Positions 1-9,153 of a stretch of DNA of 64,000 nucleotides are shown here, piece by piece. Both the position numbers and the translations under genes were made by a program. Origin of the DNA: Terrisporobacter glycolicus ATCC 14880 = DSM 1288 (GTDB lineage Bacteria > Bacillota > Clostridia > Peptostreptococcales > Peptostreptococcaceae). The notes below the pieces were generated by a model, which saw nothing but the letters and a program-made list of their open reading frames with translations, had not been told where the DNA came from and made no database searches. Location: the NCBI RefSeq assembly GCF_036812735.1, contig NZ_CP117523.1, positions 3,596,001 to 3,660,000 on the forward strand. Reading direction: 5' to 3'. Within the stretch, counting starts at the first letter, position 1. Each line of letters begins with the position of its first letter.

Positions 1-886
1 GAGCTTCTTTTACACTGGCATTTCCACCAATATATTGTGGTGGAAGATCCATAGTATTTGTATATATCGTCCAATTTGAATTACTTAAATCTATAGCTTC
101 TGGAGTATTAATTAAATCCATATTAGCTTCCCATAAACTTTGTATAGTACCTACATCTCTCCAATATCCTTTAAAAGGATAAGCATACATTTTTTGATTT
201 TCTTTTAGCATAGTTGGTATTACATCTTTACCAAAATCATCAAAGCATTCTTTAGTTTTTCTAACTCGTAAGAAATATTCTTTTAACTTTTTCCAATTAA
301 AAATATATACACCCATAGATGCTAAATTGCTTTTGGGACTTTTAGGTTTTTCATCAAATTCATATATTTTCTTATCATCATCTGCATTCATTATTCCAAA
401 TCTGCTTGCCTCATCCCACGGAACTTCTATAACTGCTATTGTAGCTTCTGCTTTTTTTTCTTTATGAAACTCCAACATTTTGCTATAATCCATTTTGTAA
501 ATATGATCCCCAGATAAAATTAATAAATATTCTGGGTCATAATCATCTATAAAGTTCATATTTTTATATATTGCATTAGCCGTTCCATTAAACCAATGAC
601 CTTCTTTTTCACTCATATATGGTTGAAGTATATAAACTCCACCATTTATTCTATCTAAATCCCAATGACTTCCCATTCCAATATGAGAATTTAATATTCT
701 TGGTCTGTATTGTGTAAGCACTCCAACTGTGTCTATCCCTGAATTAGAGCAATTACTTAAAACAAAATCTATAATTCTATATTTTCCCCCAAATGATACT
801 GCTGGCTTAGCTATTCTTTTTGTAAAAACACCCAATCTTGATCCTTGCCCCCCAGCTAAAATCATTGCTAGCATCTCTTGTTTCAT
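1..886 (-). CDS. glgC: Glucose-1-phosphate adenylyltransferase (partial, C-terminus off the window)
   Basis: Makes ADP-glucose from ATP and glucose-1-phosphate, the committed step of bacterial glycogen synthesis. The visible 295 codons start with [19 protein letters not shown], the nucleotidyl-transferase signature, followed by [15 protein letters not shown] and later [13 protein letters not shown]. The start at 886 has a strong AAAAGGGGG ribosome binding site. The reading frame stays open to base 2, so the left-handed beta-helix C-terminus lies outside the window. It follows glgB by 33 nt on the same strand, so the two are probably co-transcribed; other glg genes would be expected just beyond the left edge. 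Confidence 0.95.
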   Translation of the reverse strand, partial: MKQEMLAMILAGGQGSRLGVFTKRIAKPAVSFGGKYRIIDFVLSNCSNSGIDTVGVLTQYRPRILNSHIGMGSHWDLDRINGGVYILQPYMSEKEGHWFNGTANAIYKNMNFIDDYDPEYLLILSGDHIYKMDYSKMLEFHKEKKAEATIAVIEVPWDEASRFGIMNADDDKKIYEFDEKPKSPKSNLASMGVYIFNWKKLKEYFLRVRKTKECFDDFGKDVIPTMLKENQKMYAYPFKGYWRDVGTIQSLWEANMDLINTPEAIDLSNSNWTIYTNTMDLPPQYIGGNASVKEA

Positions 887-919
887 TCAAATTCCCCCTT
901 TTCAAGATCAATTAATTTC

Positions 920-2767
920 TTAATCTATTTTAAGTTTTATAAAAGTAGCTCCTAATGGTGGTACTTTTATTTTTATATGATAAGGCTTATTATGCCATTT
1001 CTCATCTATCGCAAATAATTCGGCATTTTTCATAGTTTGATTCGATCCCCAGTATTTCTCATCATCACTATTTAATACTTCTTCATATGTATCTAAATAA
1101 GGAACCCCTACCTTGTAATCATAATAAACAACAGGTGTAAAATTTAAAACAGCTATAATAAAGTTTTTTTCATCCTTACTTTTTCTCATTAATGTAACTA
1201 TGCTTTTTTCTTCATTATGAGGATCAATAAAGTCAAATCCTTCATAAGAATTATCCACCTCATATAAAGATTTTTCAGCTATATAAAAATAATTTAAGTC
1301 CTTTACAAAAACTTTTGTTTTAGCATGTTGCTCTCTATCTAGCAACTGCCACTCCAAACCATAAGCATATCTCCATTCAAGTCCTTGACCAAATTCTCCG
1401 CCCATAAACAATAATTTTTTTCCTGGATGTATCATGTGATAAGAATATAATAATCTTAAACTGGCAAATCTTTGCCATTCATCCCCACACATTTTATCCA
1501 ACAATGATTTTTTACCATGAACGACTTCATCATGAGAGAGTGGTAAAATAAAGCTTTCTGAGAATGCATACATAAATGAAAAAGTTATTAAGTTATGATG
1601 ATGCTTTCTGTATATAGGATCCATCTCCATATATTTTAAAGTATCATTCATCCACCCCATATTCCATTTATGACTAAAACCTAATCCACCTAAATAAGTA
1701 GGTGAGGTAACCATTGGCCAGGATGTTGATTCTTCAGCTATAATTAGTGGATTTTTTATATTTTCATATATAACTTCATTTAATCGTCTTAAAAAATCTA
1801 TTCCTTCTATATTTTCTCTTCCTCCATATTGATTCGGTCTCCAATCACCTATGTCATAGTCCAAGTACAAAATGGAGCTAACAGCATCTACTCTAATACC
1901 ATCCACGTGAAATTCTTTAAACCAATACATTACATTTGATAATAAAAAACTATTAACCTCAGGTTTTCCTAAATCAAAATGAACTGTTCCCCAGCCTAGA
2001 TTTTCTGCCTTTAGTGGATCTGCATATTCAAATTGTGATGAACCATCAAATCTATATAAACCATGAACATCCTTGCAGAAGTGACTATAAGCAAAGTCTA
2101 ATATAATTCCTAAATTATTTTCATGACACCTATCTACAAAAGCTTTAAATTGGTCTGGTTTGCCATGTCTACTTGTAGTTGAATAATATCCTACCGTCTG
2201 ATATCCCCAACTCATATCTAAGGGGTGCTCTGTTATAGGCATTAATTCTATATGTGTGTAACCCATATCTTTTACATAATCAATCATTTCGTATAGTTCT
2301 TCAAAAGAAAAAAATTCTCCATCCCATTTTCTTTTCCAAGAACCTAGATGAACTTCATATATATTCATAGGCTCATTGTTAAATCTCTTTTTATTCTTAT
2401 CCTGTAAATATTTTTCATCTTTCCAATTATAATTTTTTACTTCATACACTATTGATGCTGTTTTAGGCCTTAATTCAGAAAAAGTCCCATATGGATCTGA
2501 TTTCAATCTGCTTACATTATCACACCCAATTACATTGTATTTATAAATATCTCCCTCCTCTAAATCAGTAGTAAATATTGACCAAATACCACTATTATGC
2601 ATATTTTCTAAAGGATGAGATGTCTCATTCCACTCATTGAAATTCCCTACTAAATAAACTCCTTTAGCATTCGGCGCCCATATAGCAAAGGAATATCCTA
2701 TTACCCCTTCATACTCTGCTTTATGATTTCCAAGAAATTTATAACTATCTAAAGAATTTCCTAACAT
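920..2767 (-). CDS. glgB: 1,4-alpha-glucan branching enzyme
   Basis: Introduces alpha-1,6 branches into glycogen. An N-terminal CBM48-like domain (about residues 20-120, IWAPNAKGVYLVGNFNEW) precedes a GH13 barrel with HVDGIRVDAV (nucleophile Asp), IIAEEST (acid/base Glu) and PLSHDEVVHGKKS. It lies upstream of glgC in a glg operon. The start is uncertain. The first ATG (2767) lacks a Shine-Dalgarno and cuts off residues that resemble the usual GlgB N-terminus. A GGGGGG site at 2819-2824 lies 6 nt before an in-frame ATT at 2812, which would add 15 residues (IKYLDIITKEKIDNF). The true start may therefore be AUU at 2812. Confidence 0.95.
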   Translation of the reverse strand: MLGNSLDSYKFLGNHKAEYEGVIGYSFAIWAPNAKGVYLVGNFNEWNETSHPLENMHNSGIWSIFTTDLEEGDIYKYNVIGCDNVSRLKSDPYGTFSELRPKTASIVYEVKNYNWKDEKYLQDKNKKRFNNEPMNIYEVHLGSWKRKWDGEFFSFEELYEMIDYVKDMGYTHIELMPITEHPLDMSWGYQTVGYYSTTSRHGKPDQFKAFVDRCHENNLGIILDFAYSHFCKDVHGLYRFDGSSQFEYADPLKAENLGWGTVHFDLGKPEVNSFLLSNVMYWFKEFHVDGIRVDAVSSILYLDYDIGDWRPNQYGGRENIEGIDFLRRLNEVIYENIKNPLIIAEESTSWPMVTSPTYLGGLGFSHKWNMGWMNDTLKYMEMDPIYRKHHHNLITFSFMYAFSESFILPLSHDEVVHGKKSLLDKMCGDEWQRFASLRLLYSYHMIHPGKKLLFMGGEFGQGLEWRYAYGLEWQLLDREQHAKTKVFVKDLNYFYIAEKSLYEVDNSYEGFDFIDPHNEEKSIVTLMRKSKDEKNFIIAVLNFTPVVYYDYKVGVPYLDTYEEVLNSDDEKYWGSNQTMKNAELFAIDEKWHNKPYHIKIKVPPLGATFIKLKID

Positions 2768-3044
2768 AAAATTATCTATTTTTTCTTTTGTAATTATGTC
2801 TAAGTATTTAATTTTAATCCCCCCTAAATGCTAATATTTTGTGTATCTTATTATACTTATACTTCTATTAAAATATGAATCTCCCTTTTTTTATTATTTA
2901 TTTAACAGTTTTTTTACTTTAATTAATATAGATTATAATTCGTACTAAAGCTATCAATTAATTTTTTTAAGATTAATTCTATATGACTTTAGTAAATATT
3001 TACATATATATTTTTTTAATTGTACATATTTTCAAATAAAAAAT

Positions 3045-3086
3045 TTACTTCGCTCATATTGCCAGCGGCTTCGCCCGTTGTTCAAG
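3045..3086. other. Orphan GC-richer intergenic segment
   Basis: Inside a 424-nt gene-free stretch (2768-3191) of very AT-rich DNA there is an abrupt GC-rich island. It contains CCAGCGGCTTCGCCCGTTG and, read on the minus strand, two GCGAAG copies. No long open frame or clean hairpin explains it. It could be a dispersed intergenic repeat or a relic of a mobile-element end; I cannot tell which. The rest of the stretch holds only the terminator at 3150-3185 and AT-rich DNA. Confidence 0.4.
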
Positions 3087-3149
3087 TCACAAAGTTGAAA
3101 ATTATATATTATCCAAAGAACAGATAAAATATAATTTCCTTACAATTAA

Positions 3150-3185
3150 AAAATACTCTAAAGATAGGTATCTTTAGAGTATTTT
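3150..3185 (-). terminator. Intrinsic terminator of the SPFH/NfeD operon
   Basis: Perfect 17-bp inverted repeat (AAAATACTCTAAAGATA and its complement, 2-nt centre) directly after the SPFH stop codon, with a U-run on the minus-strand transcript. Confidence 0.8.
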
Positions 3186-3191
3186 AGTTAA

Positions 3192-4145
3192 TTATTTATT
3201 ATTTTTATCGCTACTTAAGACTTCTTTAATCCCCTTAAAAGAACCTAAGAAGTTAACTGTTTCTGATGGAAGAACAAGTTTAGTAGAATCACTTTCTGCA
3301 AGTTTTTCTAAGGCTTCCATAGACTTAAGTGCTAACATATTATCATCGATATCAGATTCCTTCATTGCTTGGAATACATTTTTGATTATAGTGGCTTCAC
3401 CTTCTGCATTAGCTTGTGCAATCTGTCTTATAGATTCAGCTTCACCTTCTGCTCTAAGTATACGAGATTCTTTTTCACCCTCTGCCTCTCTAACCATAGC
3501 TTCTTTTTTAGCTTCAGCTCTAAGTATTGCTGATTGTTTTTCTCCTTCTGCTTGAAGTATTGATGCTGCCTTATTTCCTTCTGCTTGAAGTATTGACTCT
3601 CTTCTTTCTCTCTCTGCCCTCATTTGTTTTTCCATAGCAACTTGTATATCATGTGGTGGCATTATGTTTTTAAGTTCTACCCTATTAACTTTTATTCCCC
3701 ATTTATCAGTTGCTTCGTCTAATATTGATCTCATCTTTGTATTGATTAAATCTCTAGATGTTAGAGTTTCATCTAAATCCAACTCCCCAATTATATTTCT
3801 AAGAGTTGTGGCAGTTAAGTTTTCTATAGCAGATATTGGATTTGCTATTTCAAATACATATCTAACAGGATCGGTTACTTGGAAATAAACTACAGTATCT
3901 ATTTGCATAGTAACATTATCTTTTGTTATAACTGCTTGTGGTGGAAAATCTACTACATTTTCTCTTAAATCAATTACATATGCCATTCGATCTAAAAATG
4001 GTATTAAGAAATGAACACCTGTATCAGCTTTTTTGTGGAACTTACCAAGTCTCATTACTATACCAACTTTTGATTGTTTAATAACTTTTACACAACTTAA
4101 ACTTAATACTACTACTATTAGTATTATGACTACTAATTTTATCAT
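3192..4145 (-). CDS. SPFH/stomatin-prohibitin family membrane protein
   Basis: Stomatin-like protein of 317 aa. A hydrophobic N-terminal segment (about residues 3-19) anchors it, followed by the SPFH domain (VGIVMRLGKFHKKADTGVHF, then DLRENVVDFPPQAVITKDNV). A long helical region rich in repeated ILQAEGEKQSAILRAEAKKE-type heptads (about residues 180-250) follows. Proteins of this family (QmcA/YbbK type) oligomerise at membrane microdomains and are thought to control membrane proteases. The gene lies 42 nt downstream of an NfeD-like gene, the classic pairing. The start has an AAAGGAG site. The exact client is unknown. Confidence 0.88.
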   Translation of the reverse strand: MIKLVVIILIVVVLSLSCVKVIKQSKVGIVMRLGKFHKKADTGVHFLIPFLDRMAYVIDLRENVVDFPPQAVITKDNVTMQIDTVVYFQVTDPVRYVFEIANPISAIENLTATTLRNIIGELDLDETLTSRDLINTKMRSILDEATDKWGIKVNRVELKNIMPPHDIQVAMEKQMRAERERRESILQAEGNKAASILQAEGEKQSAILRAEAKKEAMVREAEGEKESRILRAEGEAESIRQIAQANAEGEATIIKNVFQAMKESDIDDNMLALKSMEALEKLAESDSTKLVLPSETVNFLGSFKGIKEVLSSDKNNK

Positions 4146-4187
4146 ACCCTCTTCTCCTTTTTATTAATTTATAGTTAATTTTATTAT

Positions 4188-4628
4188 TTACTTTTCTTCT
4201 TGATTATCAGTATGTTTTACAACTAGTTTAACACCCTCAATTCTTATTACCTTAACCAGCTGTCCCACTTCAATTTTTTCATTATTCTCTGATATTGCAG
4301 TCCAATCTTCTCCCGTCAGTGTTACAATGCCTGTCATGTACGGAAGTATTTCTTCTTTAACTACACCTGTTTTTTGCTCTATTCCTTGTAAATTTGTATT
4401 ATATTTAAAGGTCTTATCTTTATCTACAAAATACTTTGTAAATATGACTAATAAAGTAATTGAAATAGCAGCGAATAATGCAATTTGAATTATTACGCTT
4501 TCTATAAAAGTGCTTAAAACCATTAAAATTAAGGCACCTATACTAAACCATACTAGAGTTAAACTTGTTGTCATTAATTCAGCTATTCCAAATGCTACTG
4601 CAACAATTAACCAAACCGTATTCATCAT
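4188..4628 (-). CDS. NfeD-like membrane protein
   Basis: A 146-aa protein with about three hydrophobic helices in residues 1-75, followed by a small soluble beta-barrel domain (about 85-140, GIVTLTGEDWTAISENNEKI), the OB-fold arrangement of the NfeD C-terminus. NfeD proteins are encoded beside SPFH/stomatin genes, as here, and are thought to work with them at the membrane. Two adjacent ATG codons follow an AGAGGG site, so the start may be one codon later. This is the first gene of the two-gene unit ending at the terminator 3150-3185. Confidence 0.85.
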   Translation of the reverse strand: MMNTVWLIVAVAFGIAELMTTSLTLVWFSIGALILMVLSTFIESVIIQIALFAAISITLLVIFTKYFVDKDKTFKYNTNLQGIEQKTGVVKEEILPYMTGIVTLTGEDWTAISENNEKIEVGQLVKVIRIEGVKLVVKHTDNQEEK

Positions 4629-4695
4629 ATCCCTCTTCTCTATTTAGAAATTCACTTGCTTTATACTAGTATAACAATATAAATATTGGTAATAG

Positions 4696-6219
4696 TTACA
4701 AATTAATTTCAATATTAAATTCTTTCATAATAACAGGAATTTTTTCTATAATATGAGTTGCATTCACTGTATACATTTTTTTAGATAAAATGTCACCTAT
4801 ATAGCCATGTATGTAAGTTGCACATACCGCTGCTTCAAACAATTCTATTCCTTGACCAACGAAGGAAGTTATCATTCCAAGTAAGCAGTCACCCATGCCT
4901 CCATTAGCCATGGCACTATTGCCTGTTGGATTTATATATGCAACTTTACCATCTGTAATGATTGTTTCATATCCCTTAAGTAGAACTATTATATTATTTT
5001 CCTTTGCAAATTCTTTTGCCACATCTAGTCTATTTTCTTTTATATATGAAATTGATTTTCCTGTTAACCTAGACATTTCACCTAGATGAGGTGTTACTAT
5101 AATTTTATTTTTAAATTTCTTTAATATGCTTATATTATTTTTTAAAACATTTAATCCGTCTGCATCAATTACAACTGGGCAGTCACTATTATTTAAAACA
5201 TATTGCAATCTTTCTAGTGTTGTCTCATTATCTCCCATGCCACAACCAAATCCTATAGCATTAGAAGTTTTAATTAATTTATTTATTCGATCTTCTTCTT
5301 TATAATTTGCAGTCATACCCTCACTTAGTTTTGAACTTATTATATCTTGAATGTGTTCATCACAAACTAAAGTAACTAGCCCACTACCACTTTTTATAGC
5401 AGCCTCACTTGCTATAAATGCTGCTCCAGTAAATCCTTTTGAACCTGCAAAAATTGTGACCTTCCCAAAATCACTTTTAAAACTAAATTTATTTTTATTT
5501 CTTATATTATCTTTGATAAAATCCATAGAAGTAATATATTCATTATCATCATATTTTTTTAATATATATTCTGGTATACCTATATGTTCTACCACTACAT
5601 TCCCAACATATTTTTTTGTTTCATATTTTAAAAATCCTCTTTTATAAAACTCAAATGATATAGTTTTGTCAGCTTTTATACATACTCCTAAAACTTCACC
5701 TGTAGTTGCATTCATTCCCGATGGCACATCTATAGAATAAACTAAATTCTTATTTTTATTTATAATATCTATAACATCTTTAAATATGCCCTTAATTTCT
5801 CGTTCTAATCCAGTCCCAAATATACAATCAACTAGCACATTGCTATTGTTAATATCAGCTTCTAACTCTTTTAAATTATTAATACTTTCTTCCTTGGTGT
5901 CTATTATGACATAAGGTATATTTATAGCTTTAAGAATTTCCAAATTAGTTTTTGAACATAGTGTAATTTTTTCCATATTTCCAACTATAAATACCTTTAC
6001 TTCCTTTTCCCTAGCTTTTAATTGTCTCGCTATTCCTAAACCGTCTCCACCATTGTTTCCTACACCACTAACAACTACATACTTATTATATAAGTTTAAA
6101 TCTAAATGTTTTACTGATGAAAGTACAGCATTTTCCATCATAATGATTAAAGGAATTTTATACTCATTAACACAAGCCTCATCTAATTTTTTAGTTGATA
6201 TAGAAGTTCCTATTCTCAT
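4696..6219 (-). CDS. nnr: Bifunctional NAD(P)H-hydrate epimerase / ADP-dependent dehydratase
   Basis: Repairs damaged NAD(P)HX. The N-terminal half (about 1-215) is a YjeF_N epimerase: VSGVGNNGGDGLGIARQL, then VDCIFGTGLEREI and SIDVPSGMNATTGE. The C-terminal half (about 235-505) is the ribokinase-like dehydratase: FAGSKGFTGAAFIASEAA, VIDADGLNVL, VTPHLGEMSRL and GNSAMANGGMGDCLLG. I place the start at ATG 6219, with AGAGGTGAT 5 nt upstream. The longer frame would need a GTG at 6228 that overlaps that ribosome binding site. The gene stands alone between the NfeD pair and yhgE. Confidence 0.92.
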   Translation of the reverse strand: MRIGTSISTKKLDEACVNEYKIPLIIMMENAVLSSVKHLDLNLYNKYVVVSGVGNNGGDGLGIARQLKAREKEVKVFIVGNMEKITLCSKTNLEILKAINIPYVIIDTKEESINNLKELEADINNSNVLVDCIFGTGLEREIKGIFKDVIDIINKNKNLVYSIDVPSGMNATTGEVLGVCIKADKTISFEFYKRGFLKYETKKYVGNVVVEHIGIPEYILKKYDDNEYITSMDFIKDNIRNKNKFSFKSDFGKVTIFAGSKGFTGAAFIASEAAIKSGSGLVTLVCDEHIQDIISSKLSEGMTANYKEEDRINKLIKTSNAIGFGCGMGDNETTLERLQYVLNNSDCPVVIDADGLNVLKNNISILKKFKNKIIVTPHLGEMSRLTGKSISYIKENRLDVAKEFAKENNIIVLLKGYETIITDGKVAYINPTGNSAMANGGMGDCLLGMITSFVGQGIELFEAAVCATYIHGYIGDILSKKMYTVNATHIIEKIPVIMKEFNIEINL

Positions 6220-6293
6220 TTCAATCACCTCTTTAACTAAATTATTACTAACCTCTTATATTAAAAATAATAGTTCTTTTCATATAAAAAATA

Positions 6294-6324
6294 AAGGATA
6301 AATTGATTGTGTCAATTTATCCTT
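6294..6324 (-). terminator. Intrinsic terminator after the YhgE/Pip gene
   Basis: 13-bp perfect stem (AAGGATAAATTGA, loop TTGTG) between the yhgE stop at 6341 and the nnr promoter region. Confidence 0.7.
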
Positions 6325-6340
6325 ATATTCATAAAATATC

Positions 6341-8488
6341 TTAATGTTCTGTAAGTCTACTTTCTTCCATCCTCTTTGTGAATCTGTGTAGCATTTTATT
6401 AATAGGTCCTTTTAGCAGAACATTTAGCACTATAGCTAATGCTAAGAAAGTTAAAAGTACAACTATGTCTCCAATTAAATTAGGTTTGTATATTCCTGCT
6501 ACTGCCTCTCTTAATGCTGATATTCCATAAGTAAACGGTAAGAAAGGATTAACATTCTGGAAAAACTTTGGTGTTACTTGTATAGGGAATGTTCCCCCTG
6601 ATCCAGCAACCTGAATTACTAATAAAATAACCGCAATGGCTTTTCCTATATTTCCAAATACAGATACCAGGGAGTAGACTATAAAATTAAACACTAAGCT
6701 GATGAACAACGATAGTGATATAAATATAGCCGGATTCTTTACTGTAACGCCTAAGAAATATATATCTCCTACACTTACAATTAAGGCTTGTAATAAAGCT
6801 ATTGTTAAGAATGTAAGTCCTCTACCAAAATAAACTTGATAAGGCTTGTATTCTCCTTTTACTTCTGTTGTTAAAAGTGAAGTTAAAAGTAAAACCCCAA
6901 CCCAAAGACAAAGAACTGTATAGAATGGTGTCATTGCTGCACCATAGTTTGCCATTGGATATAGCGAATTAGTCACTAGCTCTACTGGCTCTTTTAAGAA
7001 ATTAGACTGTTCAATTATATCATTTTTTAAGAATTTAATTAAATCGTCCATTTCCTCACTATTATTTACTATAGATAAATCTGATACTAATTTATTTAAC
7101 GCAGATTCTGCTTCTGGCACTTTTTTCTTTATATATCCAATTGCTTCATCTGCATCTCCCGATAAATTAATTGCAGTATCTAATATGTTATTAACTTTAG
7201 GAAGTTTATTTTCTGCTTTTTCTAATAATGATATCACATCGTTAGATACAGTTATTCCCTTATTAAATATTTCATTAAGAGGAGCTACTATTTTAGTGTC
7301 ATAATTATTGGATAAGTTATTAGTAATTTTATTCACATCATTTAACACAGTTACAATTCCATTTAAATTATCTAATGAAGGTTTTTCTCCATTGTTTATT
7401 TGTTCTTTAACTTTTGCTAAAGATGTCTTAGCTAAATTAAGCTTACTATTTATTTCATTAATAGAATCTATAGTTCCTTGAAGAGATGTTCCCGGTGTTA
7501 TTTTATCTAATTTAGTTAAAAAGTCTGATAGCTTAGTTGATATAGATAATAAATGATCAACTTTGTTATAAAGACCATCTACTAACTCCGGTGCATTTTC
7601 ATATCCTTTTTCTATAGCTGTTATCAAGTCTCCTACACCACTAGCTACTGATGATGATATATCATTTATTATTTTTATATCATTTTTTATAGTTGGAGCA
7701 ATATCATTCATACTAGATTTCGTTCCCTGTAAAAACTCTTTTACATCTTTAGATAGACTAATAGAATTTTTTAATGTTGATTCTATTTGAGGCATATCAT
7801 TTTGAAGTAATTTAGATATTTCGCTAATTTGGCTAGATGCATCACTAGCTGTATTTAAAATATTATCTATTTTACCAAACTTGCCTTGAACTTCAATTAA
7901 TGAATTTTCTATTTTTGTAAGCATAGGGAGATTTTCTTCCAATGATATTCCCAAATCATTTAATGTTGTAAATACTGCTTCACTTGCTGTTTTTACAACA
8001 GTTTGATCAACTTGAAGTTGTATTGTAGATGCCCCTTTATCCGTTATTTTTGGTGCAATTGCATTTATTTTTTCATTTACTGTATATTTGATTTCTGCTT
8101 TATGTATATCCTTGCTTAATACTGATATAATATTTTTAGAAAAATCTGGTGTTATTTCTATTGAAGCATAGTATTTTCCTGTTTCAACACCTTTTCTCGC
8201 TTCTTCTTCATTAACAAATTTCCATCCTAAGGAGTGGTTATTTTTTAGTTCATCTATTAACTTATCTCCCACATTCAAATCTTTCTCGAATAAAGTTGCT
8301 CCTTTGTCGTTGTTTACTACTGCCACTGATATATTAGATGTATTACCATAAGGGTCCCAAGAAGCCTTTATATTGAACCAAGCATATAAAGATGGTAATA
8401 CTGCAAGTGCTATTAGTACAATTATTAACGCCATATTCGTAGATATATCTTTTAAATCATCTCGAAATATTTTAAATATATTTTTCAT
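6341..8488 (-). CDS. YhgE/Pip family membrane protein
   Basis: A 715-aa membrane protein. One N-terminal helix (about residues 18-37, ALIIVLIALAVLPSLYAWF) is followed by the conserved NIKASWDPYGNTSNISVAVV. A long extracytoplasmic region of predicted helix/coiled coil (about 180-490) comes next, then about five C-terminal helices (about 515-695) of ABC-2 permease type ending in PFLPFTYGISALREAVAGIY. This is the architecture of YhgE and phage-infection protein Pip; related ESX/type VII EsaA proteins share it. The family's role is poorly defined (cell-surface export, phage receptor). No neighbouring type VII genes are visible. It has a GGAGG site and is monocistronic. Confidence 0.88.
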   Translation of the reverse strand: MKNIFKIFRDDLKDISTNMALIIVLIALAVLPSLYAWFNIKASWDPYGNTSNISVAVVNNDKGATLFEKDLNVGDKLIDELKNNHSLGWKFVNEEEARKGVETGKYYASIEITPDFSKNIISVLSKDIHKAEIKYTVNEKINAIAPKITDKGASTIQLQVDQTVVKTASEAVFTTLNDLGISLEENLPMLTKIENSLIEVQGKFGKIDNILNTASDASSQISEISKLLQNDMPQIESTLKNSISLSKDVKEFLQGTKSSMNDIAPTIKNDIKIINDISSSVASGVGDLITAIEKGYENAPELVDGLYNKVDHLLSISTKLSDFLTKLDKITPGTSLQGTIDSINEINSKLNLAKTSLAKVKEQINNGEKPSLDNLNGIVTVLNDVNKITNNLSNNYDTKIVAPLNEIFNKGITVSNDVISLLEKAENKLPKVNNILDTAINLSGDADEAIGYIKKKVPEAESALNKLVSDLSIVNNSEEMDDLIKFLKNDIIEQSNFLKEPVELVTNSLYPMANYGAAMTPFYTVLCLWVGVLLLTSLLTTEVKGEYKPYQVYFGRGLTFLTIALLQALIVSVGDIYFLGVTVKNPAIFISLSLFISLVFNFIVYSLVSVFGNIGKAIAVILLVIQVAGSGGTFPIQVTPKFFQNVNPFLPFTYGISALREAVAGIYKPNLIGDIVVLLTFLALAIVLNVLLKGPINKMLHRFTKRMEESRLTEH

Positions 8489-8766
8489 AAGTATTCCTCC
8501 ACTAAGTCGTAAGTTAAAAATGTCTTATTTGTGTTTTAACTTATTTTTTGATTTATTTTTAATATTTATACAGAAATCCTTCATATGTATTAAATACAAT
8601 TAGTAAACAATTTTTATTATTTACAATTTTTGTTAGATTTTTAAGCATTATATATTATATAACATATATTTAAAAATATAAATACAAATCCATATTTTAA
8701 CATCAATTACCTGTTTTATGCAAGTTTTACAAAATATCACTAAAATCATTGTTTTAACACAATAAA
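8489..8766. other. Gene-free AT-rich interval
   Basis: Very AT-rich DNA between the yhgE start and the terminator of the NifU-like gene. It must carry the yhgE promoter, but I could not pick a convincing -35/-10 pair. No open frame with a ribosome binding site was seen. Confidence 0.4.
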
Positions 8767-8788
8767 AGACACTCAATAATGAGTGTCT
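8767..8788 (-). terminator. Intrinsic terminator of the NifU-like gene
   Basis: 9-bp stem AGACACTCA / TGAGTGTCT with 4-nt loop, followed on the minus strand by TTTTATTG. Confidence 0.8.
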
Positions 8789-8809
8789 CTCATATATAAT
8801 AAATAAAAT

Positions 8810-9031
8810 TTATACTCCTACTACTTTTGTAACTCCTGGAACCTCTTTAACCAATAGGTTTTCTATAACTGCTTTTAAAGTCATAGTAGCACCTGGACAT
8901 CCAGAACATGCTCCTTTTAGCCTAACTAAAACAACCCCATCATCACTAACTTCTACTAATTCTACATCTCCCCCATCTCTTTGTAAAACGGGTCTAACTT
9001 TTTCTAGTACTTCTGCTACTCTTTCTTTCAT
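8810..9031 (-). CDS. NifU C-terminal domain (Nfu-type) Fe-S scaffold protein
   Basis: A 73-aa protein that is a stand-alone NifU C-terminal domain. It has [17 protein letters not shown] and the cluster-binding CSGC within [14 protein letters not shown]. Nfu proteins carry a [4Fe-4S] cluster and hand it to apo-enzymes. The start is ATG 9031, because AAGGGGG sits 9 nt upstream. The longer frame beginning at 9103 lacks a ribosome binding site and adds an implausible extension. It is followed by its own terminator and appears monocistronic. Confidence 0.9.
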   Translation of the reverse strand: MKERVAEVLEKVRPVLQRDGGDVELVEVSDDGVVLVRLKGACSGCPGATMTLKAVIENLLVKEVPGVTKVVGV

Positions 9032-9153
9032 TATATAAACCCCCTTAAATATATTTAATATAATATATTTATAATTATATACCATGTCCAAATAACTCAC
9101 CATAATGGAACTTAATTATTTCGTTTTCTTATATAATAAAAAATTTGTATAAA

